A stretch of DNA of 64,000 nucleotides, taken from contig JAQGIP010000114.1 of NCBI GenBank assembly GCA_028291055.1, positions 1 to 64,000 of the forward strand, written 5' to 3'. Below, one piece after another: positions 54,552 to 63,655 of this stretch (position 1 is its first letter; every line of letters begins with the position of its first letter). This stretch comes from Caulobacter sp. Its GTDB lineage: Bacteria > Pseudomonadota > Alphaproteobacteria > Caulobacterales > Caulobacteraceae. A program made the translations under genes and the position numbers. The notes beneath the pieces were generated by a model. That model did not search any database, was not told the origin of the DNA, and saw nothing but the letters and a program-made list of their open reading frames with translations.

Positions 54552-56404
54552 GTTTGCACGGATCGGCGCCGTCGCGTCCCGACGCCGGGACGAAGGCGGC
54601 CGAGACCAAGGCGCGGCCGCTGGCCGCGCTGATGGATCTGGTGCGGCTGCTGCTGCGCTCCCAGGCGCCCGGCCTGCGCTGGCGGCTGAGCGTGGCCCTG
54701 ACGCTGACCTTCGCGGGCAAGGGCCTGGAGCTGGCGGCCCCCTTCCTGCTGGGCCGGGCGGTCAACAGCCTGTCGGCAGGCGCGTCCGGCGCCGTCCAGG
54801 TCAGCATGACCTTCGCCGCGCTCGCCATCGGCTTCGCCTTCACCCGCTTCGTGGCCGCCGTGGCGCCCCAGGCCCGCGACTCGATCTTCACGCCGGTGGC
54901 CCAGGCGGCCCAGAACCGCGCCGCCCAGGAGACCTTTGCCCACGCCTTGGCGCTGTCCATCGACTTCCACCAGACCAAGCGGACGGGGGCGCTGTCGCGG
55001 GTCATCGACCGGGGCGCGCGATCCATCGACTTCCTGGTCCGCAGCCTGATCTTCACCCTGGCGCCGACAGCGGTCGCGCTGATCATGTCGGCGGCCGTGC
55101 TGGCCAAGGTCTATGACTGGCGCTTTGCCGCCACAGCCATCGTCACGGTGGTGGTCTATGTGGTGGCCACCTTCACCATCTCCGACTGGCGGATCGGCCA
55201 CCGGCGCGCGTTGAACGACGCCGATTCCGAGGCGGCGGGCAGGGCGGTGGACGCGCTCTTGAACTATGAGACCGTCAAGGCCTTTGGCGCCGAAACCCGA
55301 GCGGTGGAGGGTTATAGCCAGGCGCTCGGCGTCTATGGCGCGGCCCAGATCAAGGCCACCAGTTCGCTGAACCTGCTGAACACCGTCCAGTCCGGCGTGA
55401 TGAACCTGGGCCTGGCCGTGATGGTCCTGCTGGCCGGGCTGGAGGCCGCCCACGGCCACATCAAGGTGGCCGACATCATGGTCACCTATCTGATCCTGCT
55501 GAACCTCTATGCGCCACTCAACATCCTGGGCTTCGCCTACCGCGAGATCCGCCAGTCCTTCATCGATCTTGAGGCCATGCTGGAACTTCAGCGCCAGGTG
55601 CCCGAGGTGGCGGAGGCCGCCCAGCCGGTGGACCTGCCGCCCAAGGGCGACGGCCGCGGCGGCGAGATCGTCTTCGACCACGTCTCCTTCCGCCACGGCG
55701 CACGCTCGGAGGGGATCAACGACGTCGGCTTCCGGGCCGCGCCTGGGTCCACCGTGGCCTTCGTGGGGCCCTCCGGCGCGGGCAAGACCACGCTGGCGCG
55801 CCTGGCCCTGCGTCTGATCGACCCTCAGGAGGGGCGCGTGCTGCTGGACGGCGTCGACCTGAAGCAGGTCCGCGTCTCGGCGCTGCGCCGGGCGGTGGCG
55901 CTGGTGCCGCAGGACGTGGCCCTGTTCAACGACACCCTGGCCGTCAACATCGCCTTCGGTCGCCCCGAGGCCAGCGAGGCCGAGATCTGGGCCGCCGTCG
56001 AGGCCGCCGAACTGGGCGAGTTCGTGAGGAACCTGCCCGAGGGCATGCAGACCAAGGTCGGCGAGCGCGGCCTGAAACTCTCCGGCGGCGAACGCCAGCG
56101 CGTCGGCCTGGCCCGCGCCCTGCTGGCCGATCCCCGGGTGCTGATCCTCGACGAAGCCACCAGCGCGCTCGACAGCCGCACCGAGGCAGCCATCCAGACC
56201 ACCCTGCGCAAGGCCCGCCAGGGCCGCACCACCCTGGTCGTGGCCCACCGCCTGTCCACGGTGGCCGACGCCGACGAAATTCTGGTCATCCGCCGCGGCA
56301 AACTGGTCGAACGCGGCGACCACGCCTCGCTGCTGGCGGCGGGCGGTGAATATGCGGCGCTCTGGCGTCGCCAGATCAAGGAAGCGCCGCTGGCGGCGGA
56401 GTAG
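54548..56404 (+). CDS. ABC transporter, Atm1/HMT1 (ABCB7-like) type
   Basis: 618 aa from TTG 54548, overlapping the lipoprotein stop. Six membrane spans in the N-terminal part include VARLALSIDFHQ-like and RGARSIDFLVRSLIFTLAPT, the Atm1/HMT1 pattern, and EAAGRAVDALLNYETVKAFG. The ATPase domain has Walker A GPSGAGKTT (about residues 407-415), signature LSGGERQR and Walker B VLILDEATSALDS. Family members export glutathione-linked sulfur or metal conjugates. It is a half-transporter, probably a homodimer. Confidence 0.92.
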   Translation: MSLHGSAPSRPDAGTKAAETKARPLAALMDLVRLLLRSQAPGLRWRLSVALTLTFAGKGLELAAPFLLGRAVNSLSAGASGAVQVSMTFAALAIGFAFTRFVAAVAPQARDSIFTPVAQAAQNRAAQETFAHALALSIDFHQTKRTGALSRVIDRGARSIDFLVRSLIFTLAPTAVALIMSAAVLAKVYDWRFAATAIVTVVVYVVATFTISDWRIGHRRALNDADSEAAGRAVDALLNYETVKAFGAETRAVEGYSQALGVYGAAQIKATSSLNLLNTVQSGVMNLGLAVMVLLAGLEAAHGHIKVADIMVTYLILLNLYAPLNILGFAYREIRQSFIDLEAMLELQRQVPEVAEAAQPVDLPPKGDGRGGEIVFDHVSFRHGARSEGINDVGFRAAPGSTVAFVGPSGAGKTTLARLALRLIDPQEGRVLLDGVDLKQVRVSALRRAVALVPQDVALFNDTLAVNIAFGRPEASEAEIWAAVEAAELGEFVRNLPEGMQTKVGERGLKLSGGERQRVGLARALLADPRVLILDEATSALDSRTEAAIQTTLRKARQGRTTLVVAHRLSTVADADEILVIRRGKLVERGDHASLLAAGGEYAALWRRQIKEAPLAAE

Positions 56405-56407
56405 GAC

Positions 56408-56926
56408 ATGCCGACGATCCTGATCATCGCCGGACCGAACGGGGCTGGAAAGACCACCTTCGCCACCGAGTGGTTCAAGCAACAGCACGTGAAATGGACG
56501 TTCCTGAATGCAGACGAGATAGGACGCGAGGCGTCCTTCGCGGCTCTGTCCGCGAAGGCTCGCGACCTCAGCGCGGGTCGGGCTCTGTTGATCCGGCTCG
56601 ACGCCCTGATTGCTCAGCGCGTGGACATAGCGCTGGAGACGACCCTCTCTTCAGGTCTCTATGCGCGCCGAGCGGCTGTCTGGCGGACGCTCGGCTATAA
56701 AATCCGGCTGATCTATCTGAAGCTTGAGAGCGTCGAGGCATCATTGCGGCGCGTGGCCTTTCGAGTTGCCAACGGGGGCCACGGTGTTCCGGAAGCAGAT
56801 ATCAGGCGCCGGTTTGGAAGAAGCCTTGCCAACCTTGAGGGGCTCTACAAGCCGATCGTTGATCGATGGGAAGTTTGGGAAAGCCGGTCAGGAGAGCGTA
56901 TATTGCTCGAAAGGAGTTCCCGATGA
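56408..56926 (+). CDS. zeta-toxin-like P-loop kinase (COG4185 family)
   Basis: 172 aa, 3 bases after the ABC gene. Walker A GPNGAGKTT is at residues 9-17, LNADEI at 33-38, ALETTLSSGLY near 76-86, and RVANGGHGVPEADIRRRF near 126-143. These match COG4185 predicted ATPases related to zeta toxins. Its base composition is visibly lower in GC than flanking genes, which suggests acquisition. It overlaps a 57-aa gene by 4 bases, a toxin-antitoxin-like arrangement. Toxicity and substrate are unproven. Confidence 0.85.
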   Translation: MPTILIIAGPNGAGKTTFATEWFKQQHVKWTFLNADEIGREASFAALSAKARDLSAGRALLIRLDALIAQRVDIALETTLSSGLYARRAAVWRTLGYKIRLIYLKLESVEASLRRVAFRVANGGHGVPEADIRRRFGRSLANLEGLYKPIVDRWEVWESRSGERILLERSSR

Positions 56927-57096
56927 GTGACCCTCTCGACGACGAGGCGATCGCCCAGGCCATGCGGCGCTCGGCGTGGGTCGCGGAGCATGGATCGCGC
57001 GAGGAGCGGGCAGGCCGCTTTCTGGCCAACGTTCCGGCGCCGGCCAAGCCCTCGCATAAAGCCACGCCCAAACCAGCTAAAGGCATCGGCGGCTAA
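56923..57096 (+). CDS. 57-aa partner of the zeta-like kinase, possible antitoxin
   Basis: 57 aa from ATG 56923 with AAGGAG 6 bases upstream; it overlaps the kinase stop (ATGA). The N-terminal half is acidic and helical (DPLDDEAIAQAMRRSAWVAE), followed by REERAGRFLANVP and a Lys/Pro tail. No known antitoxin family is recognised. Gene order (kinase first) differs from classical epsilon-zeta. Confidence 0.7.
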   Translation: MSDPLDDEAIAQAMRRSAWVAEHGSREERAGRFLANVPAPAKPSHKATPKPAKGIGG

Positions 57097-57107
57097 CGCG
57101 CCGACCC

Positions 57108-60100
57108 CTACTCCGCCGCTCCCGGCACGCTGCCCGGGTCACCCAGCGACACGCCGCCGCCCGAGCGGCCACGGCGCGGCTTGCGCACCTTCAGCTTGTC
57201 GATGGTCCAGCCGAAGCGGGCGGCCAGGACCTTGGGCGCGGCCAGGGCGGCGGGGGTCAGGAACAGGGTCAGCAGGGTGGCGAAGGAAAGCCCCCACACC
57301 ACGGCGGCAGACAGCTGGACCCACCATTCCGAACCCGGCGATTTGTATTCCAGGATGCCGGCCCCGAAGTTGGGGTGCAGCTGGAACATCAGCGGCAGCA
57401 GGCCCACCACGGTCACCACCGTGGTCAGCATCACCGGCCTGAACCGCTGGGCCGCCGCGCGCATGGCCGCGTCGTCGGCGTCATAGCCGGAGCGCCGCAG
57501 CTGGTAGAAGGTGTCCACCAGCACGATGTTGTGCCCCACCACCACCCCGAACAGGGCGATGATCCCCGTCCCCAGCATGATCACCGATATGTAGTCGAAG
57601 GTGTGCAGCAGGTTGACCTGCACCCCCAGCAACACCCCCGCCGTCGACAGGATCACCGCCGACAGGGTGACGACCACGCCATAGAAGCTGTTGAACTGCC
57701 ACAGCAGGATCATGCCCATCATGAACAGGGTCGCCGCCATGGCGCCCAGGAAGAACAGGCCGGCCTTGGCCCCCTCCTCGTCGGCGCCGCGGAACTTCCA
57801 GCGCACGGAGGGATCCATGGGCGCGTTCTCGAGCCACTTCTTCAGCTCGGCGACCTTCAGGTTGGCCGCCACCTTCTTGTTGATGGTGTTGGCGCTGATG
57901 ATCACCAGCCGCTGGCTGTCGCGGCGCTGGATGGAGGTCACCTGCTGGGCCGGCGTCACCTTGACGAAATAGCTGGCCGGCACCGCGCCCTGGGGCGTGT
58001 TGATCTTCATCTGGTTGAAGGCGGCGATATTGCGCGAACTGGCCGGGAAGCGGACGCGGATATCCAGTTCATCCTCGGCGTCGTTGGGCCGGAAACGCCC
58101 CACCAATATGCCGTCGGTGACGAAGCTGATGGCCTGGCCGATCTGCTGCACATCGGCGCCGTAGCGGCCGGCGGCCACGCGGTCGACCGACAGGTCCCAT
58201 TCGATGCCGGGCGAGGTGCGGCTGTCTTCCTGCTCGATCAGCTGGGTGTCGGCGGCCAGCTTGGTGCGGATCATGTTGGCGGCGGCGTTCAGCTTGTCCG
58301 GATCGGCGCCCTGCAGCTGGATCTGGATGTCCTTGCCGGTGGGCGGACCGCCCTGCGGCAGGCGCACCTCGACCTCGATGCCGGGAATCTTGCCGACAAC
58401 CCGCTTCTTGACCTCATTGGCCAGGTCGACACCGCGTACGCCGAGGGCCTTGCGGTCCTCGAACTTGACGAACTCGACCCGGATGCGGCCCACGGAATCG
58501 TTGGGCGGACCGCCGAAGCCGAAGCCCTGGAAGGCGCCGGCGCGCACATAGATGGACTCCACGCCCTTCATGCCGGTCAGACGGTTCTCGACCTGACGGG
58601 TCAGGTCGTCGGCGGCCTGGGTGGACAGGTTGCCCCGGGCCTTGACCCAGATGGTCACCTGTTCCGGATCCTGGTCGAGGAAGAATTCCGAGCGGTGCTC
58701 GGTCTGCTTGAACCAGAAGAAGATGCCGAACACGATCACCAGGATCGCGCCCGTCACCCGGAAGGGGTGGTGGCCGGCCCACCAGATGGTGCGCGCATAC
58801 CAGCCCATGAAGCCCTTCATCTCGCGCGGATCGCCGTGCTCGGACTTCTCGATCTCGGCCAGGTGCTCGGTGTCGACGCCGGTCTTGCGACCGAAGATCG
58901 AGCCCAGGGCCGGGGTGAAGATCAGCGCCACGAAGATCGACGCGCCCAGCACGAAGAACAGGGTCAGCGGCAGGAAGCTCATGAACTTGCCGGCGATCGA
59001 GTTCCAGAACATGAACGGCAGGAAGGCGCACAGCGTCGTCAGCGTGCCGTTGACCACCGGCCAGAACATCCGCGTGCCCGCTGCCGCGAAGGCCTGCTCC
59101 TTGGGCATGCCCTCGGCCATCTTGCGGTCGGCGTATTCGACCACGACGATGCCGCCGTCGACCAATATCCCCACCGCCAGGATCAGGCCGAACATCACCA
59201 TCTGATTGAGCGTGATGTTGAGGGCATGCAGCCCCAGGAAGGCCAGCATGAAGCACAGCGGAATGGCCAGGCCCACCATCAGCCCGGAGCGTATCCCCAG
59301 GCTGGCGATGACGATGACCATGACCAGCAGGGTGGCGGTGATCAGGCCGCTGATCAGCACGTCCAGGCCGCGCCGGATGAACTCGCTGTCGTCGTAGGTG
59401 TAGTTGACGGTGACCGTCTCGGGCCAGCGCGTCTTCTCCTGGGCCACCAGCTTGCGCACGGCCGCCACGGTATCGAGGATGTTGGCGCCCGGCCGCTTGA
59501 CCACGTCCACCGCGAAGGCGGGGGCGCCATTGTAGCGCGAGGTGCGGTTGGCCTCCTTGAAGGTGCGGTGCACCTCGCCGATGTCGCCGATGGTGACCAG
59601 CCGGTCGCCGTTCTTCTTGATCGGCAGGGTGAGGATGTCCTCCGGCTTCTCCACGACGCCGGGGATCTTCACCGCGAACCGGCCTTGCTTGGTGCGCAGG
59701 TCGCCGGCCGGGATCAGCTGGTTGTTGCGGCTGATCACCTGGGCCAGGTCGCCGGCGGAGACGTTGTAGGCCTCCATCCGGGTCGGATCGACGGTGACTT
59801 CCAGCACCTCTTCACGGCTGCCGGCCAGGTCGGTGCGCAGCACGCCGGGCAGGTTCTCGATCCGGTCCTGGAGCGCGCGCGTGGTCTGGTAGAGGGTGCG
59901 TTCGGGCGCGTTGCCCGACAGCATGATGCCGATGAAGGGGTCGTCGCTGACGTTGTTTTCTTCGATGACCGGCTCTTCCGCGTCGGGCGGGAAGCGGCCG
60001 CGCGCCAGGTCGACCTTGGCGCGGACGTCGTTGAGCACCTTTTCCTTGTCGAAGTTGACCTCGAACTCGAGGTTGATCACGGCCGCGCCCTGGACGGCGA

Positions 60101-60353
60101 CCGCGTTCATCTCCTTCAGGCCTTCCAGCGACTGGAGATTGCGTTCCAGCGGCCGCACCAGCAGGCGCTCGGCGTCCTCCGGCGACACGCCGGGATAGGG
60201 CACCGTGATGCTGATGAAGGGCACGGTGATGTTGGGCTGCGACTCGCGCGGCATCGACATGTAGGCGACGAAGCCGAAGATCGACGCCACGAAGGCGACG
60301 GCCAGGACGACCTTGCGGCGCTTGATGGCGCCATCGATCAGCGCGGCGATCAT
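57108..60353 (-). CDS. RND-family efflux permease
   Basis: 1081 aa with 12 spans and two large periplasmic loops. The start is MIAALIDGAIKRRKVVLAVA, and VPYPGVSPEDAERLLVRPLE is an AcrB/MdtB-like motif. In span 4, GILVDGGIVVVEYADRKM keeps Asp about 399 but has Gly where AcrB has its second Asp (Asp408). Span 10 has ALFGVVVGHNIVLVDTFYQL. It pairs with the membrane fusion gene 28 bases upstream. No TolC-type gene is adjacent. Substrate is unknown. Confidence 0.94.
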   Translation of the reverse strand: MIAALIDGAIKRRKVVLAVAFVASIFGFVAYMSMPRESQPNITVPFISITVPYPGVSPEDAERLLVRPLERNLQSLEGLKEMNAVAVQGAAVINLEFEVNFDKEKVLNDVRAKVDLARGRFPPDAEEPVIEENNVSDDPFIGIMLSGNAPERTLYQTTRALQDRIENLPGVLRTDLAGSREEVLEVTVDPTRMEAYNVSAGDLAQVISRNNQLIPAGDLRTKQGRFAVKIPGVVEKPEDILTLPIKKNGDRLVTIGDIGEVHRTFKEANRTSRYNGAPAFAVDVVKRPGANILDTVAAVRKLVAQEKTRWPETVTVNYTYDDSEFIRRGLDVLISGLITATLLVMVIVIASLGIRSGLMVGLAIPLCFMLAFLGLHALNITLNQMVMFGLILAVGILVDGGIVVVEYADRKMAEGMPKEQAFAAAGTRMFWPVVNGTLTTLCAFLPFMFWNSIAGKFMSFLPLTLFFVLGASIFVALIFTPALGSIFGRKTGVDTEHLAEIEKSEHGDPREMKGFMGWYARTIWWAGHHPFRVTGAILVIVFGIFFWFKQTEHRSEFFLDQDPEQVTIWVKARGNLSTQAADDLTRQVENRLTGMKGVESIYVRAGAFQGFGFGGPPNDSVGRIRVEFVKFEDRKALGVRGVDLANEVKKRVVGKIPGIEVEVRLPQGGPPTGKDIQIQLQGADPDKLNAAANMIRTKLAADTQLIEQEDSRTSPGIEWDLSVDRVAAGRYGADVQQIGQAISFVTDGILVGRFRPNDAEDELDIRVRFPASSRNIAAFNQMKINTPQGAVPASYFVKVTPAQQVTSIQRRDSQRLVIISANTINKKVAANLKVAELKKWLENAPMDPSVRWKFRGADEEGAKAGLFFLGAMAATLFMMGMILLWQFNSFYGVVVTLSAVILSTAGVLLGVQVNLLHTFDYISVIMLGTGIIALFGVVVGHNIVLVDTFYQLRRSGYDADDAAMRAAAQRFRPVMLTTVVTVVGLLPLMFQLHPNFGAGILEYKSPGSEWWVQLSAAVVWGLSFATLLTLFLTPAALAAPKVLAARFGWTIDKLKVRKPRRGRSGGGVSLGDPGSVPGAAE

Positions 60354-60381
60354 GAGGAAACTCCTGACAGGGCCGGGCGCA

Positions 60382-61473
60382 TCACTTCGCGGCCACCTTC
60401 ACCCGCTGGCCTTCGCTCACATAGCCTTGGCCGACGGTGATAAGACGGGTCGGACCATGCAGTCCCGCAACCCAGACCCCGTCGGGCGTCTCGTCCAGAA
60501 CCCGCACCACGGCGAAGGCGACGCGATTGTCGTCCAGCACATAGCGCACGCCCTGGCGACCCAGGGCGTCGAGCACCAGGGCCGAGGCCGGCACCAGGTG
60601 GGCGGGGGAGGAGCCGCCCTTGACGCGCACATCCGCCGACAGGCCCGCGCGGGCGCGGTTGCCGGGGTTGGCTGCCTCGATCTCCACCCGATAGGTGCGG
60701 GTGGCCGGGTCGGCGTCATGGGCCACGTAGCGCACGCGCCCGACGATGGTCTCGCCGGTACTCAGCTTGGCGGTGGCCGACTGGCCGGGCGTGATGCCGC
60801 CGATGTCGGTTTCGGCCACGTCGCCCACGATCAGCAGGGGATCCAGTTCGATCATGGTGCCGCACGACCCGCCCGGCGACAGATAGGAGCCGACTTCGGC
60901 GTCGCGGTGATCGAACACGCCGGAGAAGGGGGCGCGGATATTGACCTGGTTCAGGCCGATCTCGGCCTGGCGCACGGCGGCGGCGGCATTGTCCATGCCG
61001 GCCTGGTCCTGCAGCACCTGGGTCTGGGAACGGTAGCCCTTGGCGGCCAGGTTCTGGGACGCCTGCTGCGACAGCTGCTTGGATTTCAGCATCGCCTTGG
61101 CCTGGTCGACGTTGGCCTGGCGCGCATCGACGTTCAGCTGGCACAGGATGGTCCCGGCGCGGACGTAGGAGCCTTGCAGCACCGGCGTGCGCGCGACGTT
61201 GCCCGAGGTTTCCGAACGCACCTGAACCAACCGCCGCGCCTGGGTGCGGCCGCGCACCACCGTCTCGAACGGGCGCTCCGATTCGGGGATCAGGCTGACC
61301 TGGACCAGGGGATCGGGCTTGGGCTTGTCGGCCAGGGCCGACGCGGCGGGCTTGCCGCCGTTGGTCTGGCCGCCCTTCGCCTCAGGGTGAAGGAAGACGC
61401 TCTTCACCACGAAGTAGGCGACCACGACCCCAATGATGGCCAAGGCAAAGATATAGGACGGCTTCAAGCGCAT
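60382..61473 (-). CDS. RND periplasmic adaptor (membrane fusion protein)
   Basis: 363 aa. An N-terminal anchor (YIFALAIIGVVVAYFVVKSV) is followed by a lipoyl half-motif (VRSETSGNVARTPVLQGSYV), a helical hairpin (about residues 120-170: QANVDQAKAMLKSKQLSQQA) and a second lipoyl half (IRAPFSGVFDHRDAEVGSYL). Beta-barrel and membrane-proximal domains complete the protein. It bridges the RND pump to an outer-membrane channel. It is first of the two-gene operon, divergent from kynB. Confidence 0.94.
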   Translation of the reverse strand: MRLKPSYIFALAIIGVVVAYFVVKSVFLHPEAKGGQTNGGKPAASALADKPKPDPLVQVSLIPESERPFETVVRGRTQARRLVQVRSETSGNVARTPVLQGSYVRAGTILCQLNVDARQANVDQAKAMLKSKQLSQQASQNLAAKGYRSQTQVLQDQAGMDNAAAAVRQAEIGLNQVNIRAPFSGVFDHRDAEVGSYLSPGGSCGTMIELDPLLIVGDVAETDIGGITPGQSATAKLSTGETIVGRVRYVAHDADPATRTYRVEIEAANPGNRARAGLSADVRVKGGSSPAHLVPASALVLDALGRQGVRYVLDDNRVAFAVVRVLDETPDGVWVAGLHGPTRLITVGQGYVSEGQRVKVAAK

Positions 61474-61581
61474 CTTCGGTTCCCGGGAGCCCCCGCTCGG
61501 GTAAGGCGAGCGCGCGTCGCGCGGCCAGCCTGAGGGTGCAATCTAAACAGTGTTCTCATATGCCGAGGCCCCATCGCTCCG

Positions 61582-61595
61582 GCAAATGAATTTGC
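61582..61595. promoter_or_regulatory. candidate operator between RND and kyn operons
   Basis: GCAAATGAATTTGC is a perfect 6-bp inverted repeat with a 2-bp centre. An extra ATTTGC half-site lies at 61652-61657, close to kynB. The divergent region 61474-61745 is AT-richer than average and otherwise holds no gene that I can support. Confidence 0.45.
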
Positions 61596-61745
61596 AGACA
61601 TGAAATAGTGGCCGCCAACTCTCCCCTTGGATGCCTTACCGAGAATGAAATATTTGCAATGAAAGGCGCGGCGGGGGTTGAACCATGCCGTGGGCCGATG
61701 ATCGCCCTCTGGCCTTATGCTGCGGCGCGTCCGATAAGGCGCGAT

Positions 61746-62402
61746 ATGCCGCACGCCCCTCAACATCCCGGGCCCCGCATCTGGGACATCAGCCAGCCCC
61801 TGCGCCCGGGCATGCCCACCTGGCCGGGCGACACGCCCTTCGACGCCGCTCAGGTCTGGGCCATGGGGCCGGGCACACCAGTCAACGTCGGCAAATTCTC
61901 TACCTCGACCCACGCCGGGACCCACGCCGACGCGCCGCTCCACTATGACGCCGCCGGGGCGCCCACGTCCGGCTTCGACCTCGACACCTACATTGGCCCC
62001 TGCCGCGTGGTGGACGCCCGGGGCTGCGGCGCGCTGATCGAACCGCGCCATGTACAAGCCGCCCTGACCGGGGCGCCGCGCCGCCTGCTGATCCGCACCT
62101 ACGACGCCTTTCCCCATGATGCCTGGGACAGCGCCTTCGCCGCCGTGGCCCCTGAGACGCTGGAACAGATGGCCGCCGCCGGCGTGCGCCTGATCGGCGT
62201 CGACACGCCTTCGCTCGACCCGGAGCAGTCCAAGACCATGGACGCCCACCGCGTGGTGGCCCGCCACGGCATGGCCATTCTCGAAGGCTTGGTGCTGGAG
62301 GCCGTGCCGCCTGGCGACTACGAACTGATCGCCCTGCCGCTGAACCTGGGCGGCCTCGACGCCGCGCCGGTGCGCGCCGTGCTGCGCGAGCTTGCCCGAT
62401 GA
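61746..62402 (+). CDS. kynB: kynurenine formamidase
   Basis: 218 aa from ATG 61746; longer in-frame starts add an unrelated leader. [20 protein letters not shown] is the KynB N-terminus, and the metal-binding [12 protein letters not shown] is near residues 56-67. [20 protein letters not shown] follows. It hydrolyses N-formylkynurenine to kynurenine and formate in tryptophan catabolism. It overlaps kynU by 4 bases. Confidence 0.96.
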   Translation: MPHAPQHPGPRIWDISQPLRPGMPTWPGDTPFDAAQVWAMGPGTPVNVGKFSTSTHAGTHADAPLHYDAAGAPTSGFDLDTYIGPCRVVDARGCGALIEPRHVQAALTGAPRRLLIRTYDAFPHDAWDSAFAAVAPETLEQMAAAGVRLIGVDTPSLDPEQSKTMDAHRVVARHGMAILEGLVLEAVPPGDYELIALPLNLGGLDAAPVRAVLRELAR

Positions 62403-63637
62403 GCGACCCTGAAGTCCCCGACACCGAAGTCTTGGCGCTGGACGCCGCCGACCCGCTGGCCTCGTTCCGCGACGCCTTCGAAGCGCCGCAGGGCGTCATC
62501 TACCTCGACGGCAACTCCCTGGGCCAACTGCCCAAGGCCGCCGTTGGCCGCCTCGACACCGTCGTGCGCGAGGAGTGGGGCAGGGGGCTGATCCGCTCCT
62601 GGAACGACGCCGGCTGGATCGGCGCCCAGGCCCGCCTCGGCGGCAAGATCGCCGGCCTGATCGGGGCGGAGCCGGACGAGGTGATCGTCTCCGACTCCAC
62701 CTCCGCCAACCTCTACAAGCTGGTGGTCGCCGCCATGCAGGCCCGGCCCGGCCGCGCGGTGGTGTTGAGCGAACCCGGCGACTTCCCCACCGACCTCTAC
62801 ATGATCGAGGGCGCGCTGCGCACCATGGGCGGCGGGCGGCGTCTGGAGCTGCGCGCCAACGCCGACATCGAGGCCGCGCTGAACGCCGAGGTCGGCCTGC
62901 TGGTCCTCTGCCACAGCCACTACAAGACCGCCGCCGTGCGCCAGATGCGCGAGCTCACCCGCGCCGGACAGGCCGCCGGCGCCCTGGTGCTCTGGGACTT
63001 GAGCCATTCCGGCGGCGTGCTGGAGGTGGACCTGAACGGCTGCAACGCCGACCTCGCCGTGGGCTGCACCTACAAATACCTGAATGGCGGCCCCGGCTCG
63101 CCCGCCTATCTGTTCGTGGCCAGACGCCATCAGCAGACGCTGGTCTCGCCCCTGTCCGGCTGGATGGGCCACGCGCGGCCCTTCGACTTCGTGGACCACT
63201 ACGAGGCCGGCGGCGGCATCCAGCGCTTCGCTTGCGGCACCCCGCCCATGCTGAGCCTGGCGGGCCTGGAACCCGGCGTCGATCTCGCCCTGGAGGCCGG
63301 AACCCCGCGCATGGCCGCCAAGGCCCGCGCGCTGGGCGACCTCTTCATCCGCCGCACCGACGGGTTGGAGGGGGTTAGACTGGCCAGCCCGCGCGATCCG
63401 TCGCTGAGGGGAGGGCACGTCTCCCTGAGCCATCCGGACGGCTACGCCATCATGCAGGCCCTGATCGCGCGGGGCGTCATCGGCGACTTCCGTGAGCCCG
63501 ACATCATGCGCTTCGGCTTCTCGCCCCTGCCGCTGTCCTTCGCCGAGGTGGCCCGCGCCGCCGAAATCCTGGCTGACGTGCTGGCCACTCGGGCCTATGA
63601 CGACCCCATCTACCGCCAGCGCTCGGCGGTCACCTGA
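62399..63637 (+). CDS. kynU: kynureninase
   Basis: 412 aa. [19 protein letters not shown] and [17 protein letters not shown] are the N-terminal signatures. The PLP lysine is Lys226 in [16 protein letters not shown] (Lys227 in the Pseudomonas fluorescens enzyme). It converts kynurenine to anthranilate and alanine. No tryptophan dioxygenase gene (kynA) is in the window; it may be elsewhere or beyond the end. Confidence 0.97.
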   Translation: MSDPEVPDTEVLALDAADPLASFRDAFEAPQGVIYLDGNSLGQLPKAAVGRLDTVVREEWGRGLIRSWNDAGWIGAQARLGGKIAGLIGAEPDEVIVSDSTSANLYKLVVAAMQARPGRAVVLSEPGDFPTDLYMIEGALRTMGGGRRLELRANADIEAALNAEVGLLVLCHSHYKTAAVRQMRELTRAGQAAGALVLWDLSHSGGVLEVDLNGCNADLAVGCTYKYLNGGPGSPAYLFVARRHQQTLVSPLSGWMGHARPFDFVDHYEAGGGIQRFACGTPPMLSLAGLEPGVDLALEAGTPRMAAKARALGDLFIRRTDGLEGVRLASPRDPSLRGGHVSLSHPDGYAIMQALIARGVIGDFREPDIMRFGFSPLPLSFAEVARAAEILADVLATRAYDDPIYRQRSAVT

Positions 63638-63655
63638 CATCTCCGGAGGCTTCCG

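Noticed and set aside
57375..60440. Very long open frame antisense to the RND permease
   Set aside because: High-GC coding leaves the opposite strand open. The translation is Gly/His/Arg/Asp-rich with no domain, whereas the minus strand encodes a complete RND pump. The same applies to long antisense frames at 36506-38887, 21158-23137 and 62318-63985.
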